Below are positions 1 to 12,799 of a stretch of DNA of 64,000 nt, in pieces. Each line of letters starts with the position of its first letter. Position 1 is the stretch's first letter. A model generated the notes under the pieces. That model was not told where the DNA came from. It searched no databases and was given only the letters and a program-made list of their open reading frames with translations. The DNA is from Thiobacillus sp. (lineage in GTDB: Bacteria; Pseudomonadota; Gammaproteobacteria; Burkholderiales; Thiobacillaceae). The stretch is from NCBI GenBank assembly GCA_030692355.1, contig JAUYCF010000042.1, positions 122,413-186,412 of the forward strand. Direction: 5' to 3'. Both the position numbers and the translations under genes were made by a program.

Positions 1-1
1 C

Positions 2-559
2 AACTCGCTGCTCGACCTGATTGTGTTCGGCCGCGCCGCAGGCCTGCACATGCTGGAATATTTGCGCGACAACCCTTACCCCCGTGCCTTGCCCGGCAAT
101 GCGGCCGATGCCAGCCTGGTGCGCTTGAATCGTTGGGAGCGCCCCGGCAGCGAACGCGTGGCGGCGATTACCGACGATCTCAGGCGCATGATGCAGGTGC
201 ACGCCGGCGTATTCCGTACCGACGCGGTGCTGCGCGAGGGGCTGGAAAAACTGGATGCACTGGAAGACCGTCTGGCGCACGCCGGGCTGCAGGACACCAG
301 CCGCGTCTTCAACACCGCGCGCATCGAGGCGCTGGAACTGGAAAACCTGATGGGTGTGGCACGCGCGACGCTGGTGTCGGCGATCCACCGCACCGAGAGC
401 CGCGGCGCGCATACGCGGGAGGATTTCCCTGCGCGCGATGACGCGCACTGGCTTAAGCACACGCTGTATTCGCGCGAGGGGGATCAGGTGGATGCCAAGC
501 CGGTGCGCTTGAAGCCGCTGACGGTGGAGACCATCCGGCCGCAGGAGCGGGTGTATTGA
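2..559 (+). CDS. sdhA: Succinate dehydrogenase flavoprotein subunit, C-terminal part (truncated by window edge)
   Basis: These are the last 185 residues of the FAD subunit of complex II, which oxidises succinate to fumarate on the cytoplasmic face of the inner membrane. The 5' part lies left of the window. The frame is already open at base 2 with the conserved helix NSLLDLIVFGRAAG and ends in RPQERVY, typical of the SdhA C-terminal domain. sdhB normally follows within a few bases; here 733 bp intervene, holding a GIY-YIG gene and repeats. Fumarate reductase FrdA is the only real alternative and is made unlikely by the nearby sdhE. The family assignment is secure; the N-terminus cannot be judged. 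Confidence 0.93.
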   Translation, partial: NSLLDLIVFGRAAGLHMLEYLRDNPYPRALPGNAADASLVRLNRWERPGSERVAAITDDLRRMMQVHAGVFRTDAVLREGLEKLDALEDRLAHAGLQDTSRVFNTARIEALELENLMGVARATLVSAIHRTESRGAHTREDFPARDDAHWLKHTLYSREGDQVDAKPVRLKPLTVETIRPQERVY

Positions 560-569
560 TGGGATGCTG

Positions 570-953
570 GTCATTGCGAGGCGAAGCCGAAGCAATCCAG
601 AGTGCGTGCGGATGAATTCGCCTAAGCAGCCCGTGGTCTACATCCTCGCCAGCAAGCGAAATGGCACGCTTTATATCGGCGTGACATCGGATCTCGTCAA
701 GCGGATATGGCAGCACAAGAATGATTTGGCTGATGGATTCACAAAGCAATACTCGGTGCACCTGCTGGTCTATTACGAACTTGCCGATGAGATGAGTGCG
801 GCCATTGCGCGGGAAAAGCAGATCAAGGGTGGATCAAGGGCCAGGAAGATCGCTTTGATCGAATCGATGAATCCTGGCTGGCGCGATTTATATGACGACA
901 TACTTGGTTAGCGCACGTAGTCCTGGATTGCTTCGGCTGCGCCTCGCAATGAC
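570..953. repeat. 31-bp inverted repeats flanking the GIY-YIG gene
   Basis: The left copy at 570-600 begins GTCATTGCGAGGCGAAGCCG. The right copy at 923-953 is its reverse complement with one mismatch in 31. They bracket the GIY-YIG gene between sdhA and sdhB, as the ends of a small inserted cassette would. Related copies of the same sequence (core GTCATTGCGAGCG) recur at about 964, 1126 and 62096. Confidence 0.75.
612..911 (+). CDS. GIY-YIG nuclease family protein (YhbQ/UPF0213-like)
   Basis: A 99-residue single-domain protein of the GIY-YIG superfamily. Near the N-terminus it has VVYILASKRNGTLYIGVTSD, matching the paired GIY and YIG strands, followed by the conserved Arg in the helix LVKRIWQHK. 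A Tyr (VYYELAD) and a Glu (REKQIKGG) sit where this subfamily has them. Family members are small nucleases, some acting on damaged or single-stranded DNA; the substrate here is unknown. The frame is open from 564, but the ATG at 612 matches the usual family start; the earlier codons encode the flanking repeat. It lies inside the sdh operon between inverted repeats, which suggests a late insertion. Confidence 0.85.
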   Translation: MNSPKQPVVYILASKRNGTLYIGVTSDLVKRIWQHKNDLADGFTKQYSVHLLVYYELADEMSAAIAREKQIKGGSRARKIALIESMNPGWRDLYDDILG

Positions 954-1277
954 GGCTTACCCGGTCATTGCGAGCGACGCGAAGCAATCCAGAATGCATG
1001 CGAAGTCGATGGCCCGTGAGTCACTTTGGCCTTCGGTACACCGCAACGATTGCTCAACCCAGCGTTTCCTTGGCGCGCGTAGTCCTGGATTGCTTCGGCT
1101 TTGCCTCGCAATGACGGCTTGCCCGGTCATTGCGAGCGACGCGAAGCAATCCAGAATGCGTGCAAAGTCGATGGCCCGCGAGCTGCTTCGGCCTTCGGCT
1201 CCCCGCAACGATTGCTCGAACCAGCGTTTCATTGGTGCGCGTAGCCCTGGATTGCTTCGGCTGCGCCTCGCAATGAC
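917..1277. repeat. 162-bp tandem repeat, 2.2 copies, between the GIY-YIG gene and sdhB
   Basis: The segment beginning GTAGTCCTGGATTGCTTCGG starts at 917, again at 1079, and a partial third copy starts at 1241, giving an exact 162-bp period. Each unit contains two facing REP-like halves. An open frame runs through it (892-1296), but it only translates repeat sequence. The array ends a few bases before the sdhB ribosome binding site (GGAGG at 1281-1285). Confidence 0.85.
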
Positions 1278-1292
1278 AAAGGAGGGGCGTCT

Positions 1293-1988
1293 ATGAAATT
1301 CCGCCTCTACCGTTACTCCCCCGAGTCCGGCGAAAAGCCTTACATGCAGGATGTCGAGCTGGACATCGACCCCGTCGGCAAGATGCTGCTCGACGCGCTG
1401 CTGGCAATCAAGGCGCAGGACGAGACGTTGTCCTTGCGCCGCTCCTGCCGCGAGGGCGTGTGCGGGTCGGACGCGGTGAACGTCAATGGTCGCAACCGGC
1501 TGGCATGCATCACGCCCCTGTCCGAACTGAAAGAGCCCATCGAGGTGCGGCCGCTGCCGGGGCTGCCGGTGATCCGCGACCTGATCGTCGACATGGAGCC
1601 GTTCTACAGGCAGTACCGCTCGATCAAGCCCTGGCTCGTCAACGACGAACCCGAGCCGGAGGTCGAGCGCCTGCAAAGTCCTGCCGACCGCGCGCTGCTC
1701 GACGGCGCCTACGAGTGCATCCTGTGCGCCTGCTGCACCACTTCATGCCCGTCGTTCTGGTGGAACCCGGAGACCTTCGTCGGCCCGGCCGGCCTGTTGC
1801 AGGCGTACCGCTTCATCGCTGATTCGCGCGACGAGGCGACCGCCGCGCGGCTCGACAACCTGGAAGACCCGTACCGGCTGTATCGCTGCCGCGGCATCAT
1901 GAATTGCGTGGACGCCTGTCCCAAGGGGTTGAACCCGACAGCGGCGATCGGGCGCATCAAGTCGCTGCTGGTGAAACGTCGTGTCTGA
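1293..1988 (+). CDS. sdhB: Succinate dehydrogenase iron-sulfur subunit
   Basis: The 231-residue iron-sulfur subunit passes electrons from FAD in SdhA to the quinone site. The [2Fe-2S] loop is CREGVCGSD (Cys52, Cys57, Asp60) plus Cys72; the Asp replaces a Cys exactly as in the E. coli protein. Two further clusters are seen in CILCACCTTSC (Cys142, 145, 148, 152) and in CRGIMNCVDACP (Cys199, 205, 209). The ATG at 1293 has GGAGG 7 bp upstream. The 3' end overlaps sdhE by 8 bp, so translation is probably coupled. The upstream 162-bp repeats may weaken read-through from sdhA, which is inference. Confidence 0.97.
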   Translation: MKFRLYRYSPESGEKPYMQDVELDIDPVGKMLLDALLAIKAQDETLSLRRSCREGVCGSDAVNVNGRNRLACITPLSELKEPIEVRPLPGLPVIRDLIVDMEPFYRQYRSIKPWLVNDEPEPEVERLQSPADRALLDGAYECILCACCTTSCPSFWWNPETFVGPAGLLQAYRFIADSRDEATAARLDNLEDPYRLYRCRGIMNCVDACPKGLNPTAAIGRIKSLLVKRRV

Positions 1989-2231
1989 TCGAGTGGCCTG
2001 GCGCTGCCGGCGCGGGCTGCTGGAGCTGGATCTCTGGCTGGGTGGCTTTTGGGCGGCGCACCGCGCTACACTTCAGCCCTGCGAGACGGCGGCGCTGGAG
2101 CGCCTGCTGGACCTGTCGGACATGGAGATCCTCGACCGGCTGCACAGCCGGTCGCCTGCGGGCGATGCCGGGCTGGAAATGCTGGTTCAACGTCTGCAAC
2201 ATTATCGAGCAGCAACATTTTTGGAATCGCA

Positions 2232-2235
<4 letters not shown>
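1981..2235 (+). CDS. sdhE: Succinate dehydrogenase assembly factor SdhE (FAD assembly factor)
   Basis: An 84-residue protein of the SdhE/Sdh5 family, which helps attach FAD covalently to SdhA. The family hallmark RGxxE is present as [11 protein letters not shown] near residue 11, followed by the small five-helix fold. I chose the GTG at 1981 because it gives the usual family length and starts right before the RGxxE motif; it overlaps the end of sdhB by 8 bp. The stop overlaps the gltA start in an ATGA junction. This gene confirms that the operon encodes succinate dehydrogenase and not fumarate reductase. Confidence 0.92.
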
Positions 2236-3530
<1,295 letters not shown>

Positions 3531-3545
3531 CGATTCCCGTCTCGC

Positions 3546-7317
<3,772 letters not shown>

Positions 7318-7319
7318 GC

Positions 7320-8159
7320 ATGGCGGAAAATCTGGTCGAGGTCAGCGATCTGCATTTCTCCTACGAGGAGAACCGGGTGTTGCGGGGCGTCAATCTCGCC
7401 ATTCCCCGTGGCAAGGTGGTCGGCATTCTCGGCGTCAGCGGCTGCGGCAAGACCACGCTGCTGCGTCATATCGGCGGCCAGTTGAGACCGTCGCGCGGCC
7501 AGGTGGCATTCGACGGCCAGGTGGTCCACAAGCTGGGCAGCAAAGCGCTCTATGCGATGCGCCGCAAGATGGGGATGATGTTCCAGGTCAGCGGCCTGTT
7601 CAGCGACCTGTCGGTGTTCGACAACATCGCCTACCCGATGCGCGAGCACACCGACCTGCCGGAAGACGTGATCCACGACCTGGTGCTGATGAAGCTCCAC
7701 GCCGTCGGCCTGCGCGGCGCCCACGCCCTGCGCACCAGCGAACTGTCGGGCGGCATGGAGCGCCGGGTGGCGCTCGCCCGGGCGATCGCGCTCGACCCCA
7801 TGCTGATGATGTACGACGAGCCCTTCGCCGGCCTCGACCCGATCTCGCTCAACACCATCGCCAACCTGATCCGCCGCCTCAACGACGCGCTGGGGCTGAC
7901 CTCGATCGTGGTGACCTACGACGTGTCGGAATCGCTGAAGGTCGCCGACTACGTCTATTTCATCCACGACGGCGTGGTGGTGGCCGAAGGCAACGCCGCC
8001 GAAATGATGGATTCGAGCGACCCTTTCGTTCACCAGTTTGTCCACGCCAGGCCGGATGGACCGGTTGCCTTCCAGTATCCGAGCCAACCCTACGCGGAAG
8101 AGCTGGAAATTCCGCCGGCAGCGCCCAGTCCGCCTGACGGTGCGCGCAGGGTTCAGTAA
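7320..8159 (+). CDS. MlaF-like ABC transporter ATP-binding protein with a Tyr at the H-loop
   Basis: A 279-residue ATPase closest in my reading to MlaF, the ATPase of the phospholipid-trafficking Mla system (shared features: YPMREH, LHAVGLRGA, ELSGGMxRRVALARA and the C-terminal FxYP segment). Walker A is GVSGCGKTT (38-46), the Q-loop Gln is 89, and Walker B is LMMYDEPFAGLDP. The switch residue, His in VVSHD of MlaF, is Tyr200 here (VVTYD, codon TAC at 7917). No permease or MCE gene is adjacent. The ATG at 7320 has GGAGGAG upstream; a GTG at 7314 is possible but too close to that site. It lies 2 bp after sucB. Confidence 0.85.
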   Translation: MAENLVEVSDLHFSYEENRVLRGVNLAIPRGKVVGILGVSGCGKTTLLRHIGGQLRPSRGQVAFDGQVVHKLGSKALYAMRRKMGMMFQVSGLFSDLSVFDNIAYPMREHTDLPEDVIHDLVLMKLHAVGLRGAHALRTSELSGGMERRVALARAIALDPMLMMYDEPFAGLDPISLNTIANLIRRLNDALGLTSIVVTYDVSESLKVADYVYFIHDGVVVAEGNAAEMMDSSDPFVHQFVHARPDGPVAFQYPSQPYAEELEIPPAAPSPPDGARRVQ

Positions 8160-8230
8160 AGCGCCGGGGCGCCGTTACCATCACAATCCAGCCATTCAGG
8201 GAAACGTGCAGTGATCAGGGGCAATTTTTC

Positions 8231-9907
8231 ATGGCGGTAGATTCGGACGTGAACCCGGCTTCGCCCAGCGAGGCATTCATCGATTACAGCGCCTTGCGCG
8301 CGCTGGTGGTGGAGGACTACCCCGGCATGCGCAATGCATTGCGGCTGTCGCTCACCAACTTCGGGATCACACGGGTGCAATTGGCCGCCAACGCCGCCGA
8401 GGCCATCTATCAGATGAAGCAGAAGTCCTACGATTTCATCCTGTGCGATTTCAATCTGGGCGACGGTCGCGACGGCCAGCAACTGCTGGAGGAATTGCGC
8501 CACAGCCATCTGATTTCTCTCGGGACGGTCTTCATAATGGTCACGGCCGAATCCTATTACGAGAAAGTGGTCGCGACGGCCGAACTGGCGCCGGACGACT
8601 ACATGATCAAGCCTTTCAGCCCCGAAGTCCTGCGCAGCCGGCTCGAAAGCATCCTGCTGCGCAAGCGGGCGTTTCGTGACGTCTACCGGCACTTTCATGC
8701 CCAGGAACTGGAAGCCGCCATTGCCGGCTGCGACAAGCTGATTCAGGGCAAGCCGAAATACCTGGTGGACGCCCTGCGCTTCAAGGGCGAGTTGCTCGTT
8801 ACCCTGGGACGCTTCGATGAGGCGGAGGTGCTGTATCAGCAGGTGATCGCGATGCGCGCCATTCCGTGGGCGCGCCTGGGCCTTTCCCGCGCGCTGCACC
8901 TGCAAAACAAGGATGAAGCCGCCGAGGACGTGTTGCGCGACGTGATGGAACAGGCGCCGGAAATGGTCGCTGCCTACGACCTGCTGTCCGATGTCTGCCT
9001 GGCCAGGAAGGATGCTTCCGCTGCCCAGGTCGCGCTGGAAAAGGGCGTCGCCATTTCCGCCAGGACGGTTCGCCGGCAGCAGAAGCTGGGGGAAATCGCC
9101 CACACCAATGGCGATCTGGATACCGCGCGGACCGCTTTTTCCAATGTCCTGGAAAAGGGGCGCCATTCCGTTTTCGTCACGCCCGGCGATTACGGCAATC
9201 TGTGCCGGGTGCAACTGGAACAGGGCGACCTGCAGGGCGCCGCCGACACCCTGAAAAAGAACAAAAGCACCCTGCAGGCCAGCCCGGAAGGGCAGCTGGT
9301 GATGGCGGTCACGCAGGGAATGGTGCACGTCAAAAGCGGCAACCTGAAGGAAGCCGCGAAAGCCGTGGAGGAGGCTATCGACCTGCGTGAGCACGGAACG
9401 CGCGGCGATGCCAACCTGATGCTGGATATGGCCGGCGCCTGCATGGCCAGCGGTCGCCATGACAAGGCCGACGGCATCGTCGCCGAGGTGGCGCGCAACG
9501 CGCACGACAGCGAGGCATTGCTGGCCCGTGCCCGGAAAATCTACGATGAGGCCGGGCGCACCGAAGCCGGCGCATCCGTGCTTGCCGTGGCAACCGCCGA
9601 CGTGCGCAAGCTCAACAACGAGGGCGTGGTGCTGGCGCAGCGCGGCGACTTCCGCGCGGCGGTCGATAAGCTGCTGACGGCGTGCGCCGAAGCCCCCCGC
9701 AACCCGCGCATCATGATGAACGCCGTATGGGTGATCCTCAAGTATGTCGACCAGTCCGGCATGGACGAAACGATGATCAGGGCCGCCCGGCGCCATCTGG
9801 ATGAAGCGGAACGCCAGGCGCCCGGCCACGCACGTCTGGCAGGCCTGCGCCGGCAGTTGAAAGACGTGGAAACCCGGTTCGGCATCCGGAGGAGGGGCCC
9901 TGCATGA
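8231..9907 (+). CDS. Response regulator receiver domain fused to TPR repeats
   Basis: A 558-residue protein. Residues about 22-145 form a CheY-like receiver: acidic pocket VVEDY near 29, phospho-acceptor Asp73 in ILCDFNLGDG, and Lys127 in YMIKPF. From about 155 to 540 the chain is helical TPR repeats (ALRFKGELLVTLGRFDEAEV is typical). There is no DNA-binding or enzymatic output domain, so phosphorylation probably controls protein-protein contacts. A weak AGGGG lies upstream of the ATG. The stop overlaps the next gene in an ATGA, which points to a coupled two-component pair. The target process is not indicated by the neighbours. Confidence 0.88.
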   Translation: MAVDSDVNPASPSEAFIDYSALRALVVEDYPGMRNALRLSLTNFGITRVQLAANAAEAIYQMKQKSYDFILCDFNLGDGRDGQQLLEELRHSHLISLGTVFIMVTAESYYEKVVATAELAPDDYMIKPFSPEVLRSRLESILLRKRAFRDVYRHFHAQELEAAIAGCDKLIQGKPKYLVDALRFKGELLVTLGRFDEAEVLYQQVIAMRAIPWARLGLSRALHLQNKDEAAEDVLRDVMEQAPEMVAAYDLLSDVCLARKDASAAQVALEKGVAISARTVRRQQKLGEIAHTNGDLDTARTAFSNVLEKGRHSVFVTPGDYGNLCRVQLEQGDLQGAADTLKKNKSTLQASPEGQLVMAVTQGMVHVKSGNLKEAAKAVEEAIDLREHGTRGDANLMLDMAGACMASGRHDKADGIVAEVARNAHDSEALLARARKIYDEAGRTEAGASVLAVATADVRKLNNEGVVLAQRGDFRAAVDKLLTACAEAPRNPRIMMNAVWVILKYVDQSGMDETMIRAARRHLDEAERQAPGHARLAGLRRQLKDVETRFGIRRRGPA

Positions 9908-10557
9908 AATTCGACGGCACTGATCTCTATGCGGCGCTGATCCATGAGCTGAAGAACGATCTCGGATTGCTGTCGATGACCATCGACGGCATTCCCCGGC
10001 AGGGTGCGGCCGGACACGACGGCCCGGTCGACGCGGCGCGGATGCTGTGCCAGAACGTGGTCGACCGGCTGCAGCAGGCGCTGCTGATCTACAAGGCAAT
10101 CGACCAGCCGATCCGGCCGGCCATCGATGCCTGGTCGCCGCACGATGCGGTGCACGAAATCCGGGACCGGGCGGCTGCGCTCGCGCGCGGCCGCATCCGG
10201 GTCGAAGCCGTGCTGGCGCCGGACGTGCCTGAAATCTGGTTTTTCGACCGCGATCTGGTCGAAATGGCCCTGATCAACGCCATCCACAATTCCCTTGCCC
10301 ACGCGCGTTCAGCGCTGCGCATCGAAGCCAGCATGACCGAAGGCTGTCTCGCCCTGACGGTTCGTGACGACTCGGCCGGCTATCCCGAGCACATCCTGGC
10401 CTGTGCGGACGCGAACGCCCCCTGCCAATCCACGGGAACCGGCCTCGGCTTGCAGTTTTCCAGCGCGATTGCGCAAAGCCACGACAATCGGGGGCGGCGG
10501 GGCGAACTGCGTTTGCACAACGACCAGGGCGCGGTTTTCTGCCTGCTTCTACCTTGA
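9904..10557 (+). CDS. Small cytoplasmic histidine-kinase-like protein
   Basis: A 217-residue protein with the core parts of a histidine kinase. The H-box LIHELKNDLG has candidate phospho-His14, the N-box is ALINAIHNSLAHA, followed by an altered G1 box VRDDSAGYP and the G2 box GTGLGLQFSSAIA. There is no sensor domain and no membrane segment, so a signal must come from a partner. The start overlaps the receiver-TPR gene by 4 bp, making that protein the likely partner. In the G1 box the usual DxGxG is DDSAGYP, so ATP binding may be weak. Whether it is a kinase, a phosphatase or a scaffold is open. Confidence 0.82.
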   Translation: MKFDGTDLYAALIHELKNDLGLLSMTIDGIPRQGAAGHDGPVDAARMLCQNVVDRLQQALLIYKAIDQPIRPAIDAWSPHDAVHEIRDRAAALARGRIRVEAVLAPDVPEIWFFDRDLVEMALINAIHNSLAHARSALRIEASMTEGCLALTVRDDSAGYPEHILACADANAPCQSTGTGLGLQFSSAIAQSHDNRGRRGELRLHNDQGAVFCLLLP

Positions 10558-10901
10558 TCCTGGAAACCGCAGTTGACCGCTCGTCACCCTTGCAAACGCC
10601 GCATGAATACAAAATTGAGTGCCTTCAATGCCGTTCACCGGTGGGTGAGTCCGCTACACGCCCGATGGCACGCCTGCTCGTGCGCCTGCATTTGTACCCG
10701 CAAGGAGTAGGCCGGATTCGTAAAGCCGCTGAAGCGGCAACGACTCCGCTCTCGCGCCTCCTTGCGGGCCCCGGCCCGCGTCGTCGTTGCTTCGCCCTAA
10801 AGGACTCCGATCCACTATGGGCTCAAGCCCATGTGGAATCGTATGCGGCAGACACCCGATCAGACGCACCCTCGGGCGCGTCCAACTGCGGTTTCCAGGA
10901 T
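10557..10901. mobile_element. MITE-like 345-bp element with 19-bp terminal inverted repeats
   Basis: The left end ATCCTGGAAACCGCAGTTG (10557-10575) is repeated as a perfect reverse complement at 10883-10901. The interior has no convincing gene: the short frames read inside it (for example 10654-10869 on the - strand) are low-complexity. The left end begins exactly at the stop region of the preceding gene. I see no clear target-site duplication and no transposase. It fills the gap between the kinase-like gene and the next - strand gene. Confidence 0.6.
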
Positions 10902-10927
10902 GATCCGGCGCACGGGCATCGGCCCGC

Positions 10928-11272
10928 CTACTCCGCCAGCAGCGTCACCGTGCTTGCAGCCGTCTTCATGTCGATATCGAACCGCACTACGCAGTATTCG
11001 TTCAGTTCGTCGATCGGCGTGGGGTCGTCTGCGCAGCTGCAGCCGGCGATGATCCCCGTATAGAAAATCCCCGCCTTCACCCGGAGCAGGCCGGCGTCCT
11101 CGCTGGCGCTGAGGAGCATCGCCTGGAAAGGCCGCTCCGTGACGTGGCTGCTGCGGGTCAGTCCCTGCTGCAGCGGGAGCTCGGCGGCATCCAGCTGCGC
11201 AATTTCCTGGCGGAAGACATCCTTGAATTCAGGCGTTCCCCAGGCGTTCAGTGATTTTGGCAATCGGATCAT
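10928..11272 (-). CDS. Hypothetical protein, 114 residues
   Basis: I do not recognise the family. The protein is soluble, with no signal peptide or membrane segment. The N-terminal half is helical and charged (FKDVFRQEIAQLDAAELPLQ). The C-terminal half is beta-like and contains GCSCADDPTPIDELNEYCVV, whose acidic loop and paired cysteines look conserved enough to bind something. Codon use matches that of the neighbours. It reads away from the 345-bp element and is not in an obvious operon; the VOC gene upstream on the same strand ends 62 bp away. Confidence 0.6.
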   Translation of the reverse strand: MIRLPKSLNAWGTPEFKDVFRQEIAQLDAAELPLQQGLTRSSHVTERPFQAMLLSASEDAGLLRVKAGIFYTGIIAGCSCADDPTPIDELNEYCVVRFDIDMKTAASTVTLLAE

Positions 11273-11334
11273 GGGCTGTTTGCTATCGGCTTGCGTTCTT
11301 GGTTGGAATACGGGTCAAGGCCACTGCCTCCGAC

Positions 11335-11733
11335 TCAGACATGAGGAAAGTCCGGGTTGTGCGCGACTTCCCAGACGAAGCCGTCGGGATCGCAGAAATA
11401 GCCGGAGTAGCCGCCCCAGTCGGTGGGCTGTCCGGGCCTGGTCACGGTGCCGCCGCAGGCGGCTGCATGTGCCAGCAGCGCATCCACCTCGGCCGGCGAG
11501 CGCACGTTGTGCGCCAGCGCGAAGCCGCGAAACCCCGTTCCCTCCGGCGCGAGACCGGCGTCCGCGGCCAGGCTTTCGCGCGGCCACAGCGCCAGCCAGG
11601 TCTTGCCGAGTTCGAAGAAGGTGATCGACGGCGGCGTCTGCAGCCGCGGCAGGCCGAGGCACTCCTCGTAGAAGCGGGTGGCGCGAGCGAGGTCGGCGAC
11701 GCCGAGGGTGATGAGGCTGATGCGTGGTTCCAT
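11335..11733 (-). CDS. VOC (glyoxalase/bleomycin-resistance fold) family protein
   Basis: A 132-residue protein of the vicinal oxygen chelate superfamily. It has one N-terminal module (ISLITLGVADLARATRFYEE) and a C-terminal module ending YFCDPDGFVWEVAHNPDF, where the Glu in WEV is the usual metal ligand position. Such proteins act as dimers in glyoxalase, dioxygenase or resistance roles; the substrate is not predictable. I chose the ATG at 11733 because the fold begins directly after it; an open frame continues to 11784 but overlaps the hydrolase gene. The upstream hydrolase stop lies about 5 bp away, so the two may be co-transcribed. Confidence 0.85.
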   Translation of the reverse strand: MEPRISLITLGVADLARATRFYEECLGLPRLQTPPSITFFELGKTWLALWPRESLAADAGLAPEGTGFRGFALAHNVRSPAEVDALLAHAAACGGTVTRPGQPTDWGGYSGYFCDPDGFVWEVAHNPDFPHV

Positions 11734-11737
11734 GGCT

Positions 11738-12391
11738 TTATTGCTCCTGGTGATGCGTTCCGCCCGGATGTGTCGTCTGTTCAAGCGTTTTCAGCAGACG
11801 GATCATGTCATCGCAAACCGGCCCTGAGTTCATGATGAAAGTGTGAAGGGACTGCACCTCGACGGCCATCGCTTTATAGCGGCCGGTGGCTTCCGACACG
11901 CTGAGGATGCCATCGTTGGCTTCCGTGCCGAACGGCAGCCAGGACGCTCGCGGGCCGCCGGCCCCCGCATAGATCCGGGTGGAAACCGGCGGCATCGGCA
12001 GCTGCAGCATGAACGGCTCGTCAGCCAGGAGCTGGCCCATTTCGCCCGTCAATGATCTGTATAGCCGGAATCGTGAAAAAAACCGGGCGGCCTTGCAGGC
12101 GACCATCGGCGGCGCCAAAAAAAAGCAGGCGCACGGCGCCCGGTTTTCCAGTTGGCCGAGCGCCGTGCGGATGATTACCGTGCCGAGTGAATGCCCCACC
12201 AGAGCATAGTGCCGGGTGTCCACCCGCCGCTCGATCAGCTTCACCAGGCGTGCGGTTGCGCCCTGCAGGCTTTCAAAAGTCGGGGAGTAGCCGAACAGGA
12301 CCGGATGGTGGCCGGCTCGCCGCAAGCGCCGGCGCAGCCGCATCATGGACAGCGGCGTCCTGCCCATGCCATGAATCAGCACCATATCCAT
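11738..12391 (-). CDS. Alpha/beta hydrolase, lipase-like
   Basis: A 217-residue alpha/beta hydrolase. It begins directly with the oxyanion segment VLIHGMGRT and has the nucleophile elbow GHSLG; an Asp (GILSVSEATGRY region) and a late His (EVQSLHTFIM) can complete the triad. There is no signal peptide, so it acts in the cytoplasm. The compact lipase-type core without a lid domain resembles small esterases and PGAP1-like lipases; the substrate is unknown. It lies directly upstream of the VOC gene and downstream of the broken macro-domain gene, all on the - strand. Confidence 0.82.
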   Translation of the reverse strand: MDMVLIHGMGRTPLSMMRLRRRLRRAGHHPVLFGYSPTFESLQGATARLVKLIERRVDTRHYALVGHSLGTVIIRTALGQLENRAPCACFFLAPPMVACKAARFFSRFRLYRSLTGEMGQLLADEPFMLQLPMPPVSTRIYAGAGGPRASWLPFGTEANDGILSVSEATGRYKAMAVEVQSLHTFIMNSGPVCDDMIRLLKTLEQTTHPGGTHHQEQ

Positions 12392-12397
12392 GCGTGG

Positions 12398-12799
12398 TCA
12401 GCTCGCTGCGTCGGCGAGCAGTGCCTGGTAAACGGCGGGATCGGCCGCGGAATGGCAGCAGAAGCCCACTTCCCGGATGACCGGGAACTCCGTCACGGCA
12501 GTGCGGACCGTCGCAATGGCCACTTGGGCGGCAAGCTCGATGGGGTAGCCATAGATCCCGGAGCCGATGCCGGGAAACGCCAGGGTGCGGATGCCGTTTT
12601 GCACGGCCACCCCGATGCAGCGCCGGTAGCATGATGCCAGCAGTTCGGGCTCTCCGCGCGGGCCGCCGTGCCAGACCGGGCCGACGGTGCGAATGATGAA
12701 TCTGGCGGGCAGTTCGTATCCGCGGGTGCGCCTGGCATCGTCTGTCCCGTAGCCGCCGAGAAGACGGCATTCGTCCAGCAGGCGCGGCCCGGCAGCGTC
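12398..12799 (-). pseudogene. Macro-domain protein (YmdB-like), N-terminally truncated
   Basis: The frame encodes the C-terminal two thirds of a macro domain, the ADP-ribose or O-acetyl-ADP-ribose binding fold: AAGPRLLDECRLLGGYGT, then RFIIRTVGPVWHGG, then AFPGIGSGIYGYP. The first 50-60 residues, with the usual IVNAAN ADP-ribose loop, are missing. Homology begins at AAGP within a few bases of the stop of the upstream gene (stop at 12798-12800). Upstream of that point the frame only reads the neighbour out of register, so a deletion has joined the two. The remaining part lacks a clear start codon and part of the binding site, so it is probably inactive. Confidence 0.7.

Noticed and set aside
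892..1296. A 134-codon frame before sdhB
   Set aside because: It only translates the 162-bp tandem repeats and has no family features.
10554..11063. A 169-codon + strand frame
   Set aside because: It spans the 345-bp inverted-repeat element and the antisense of the hypothetical gene at 10928; its composition is not protein-like.
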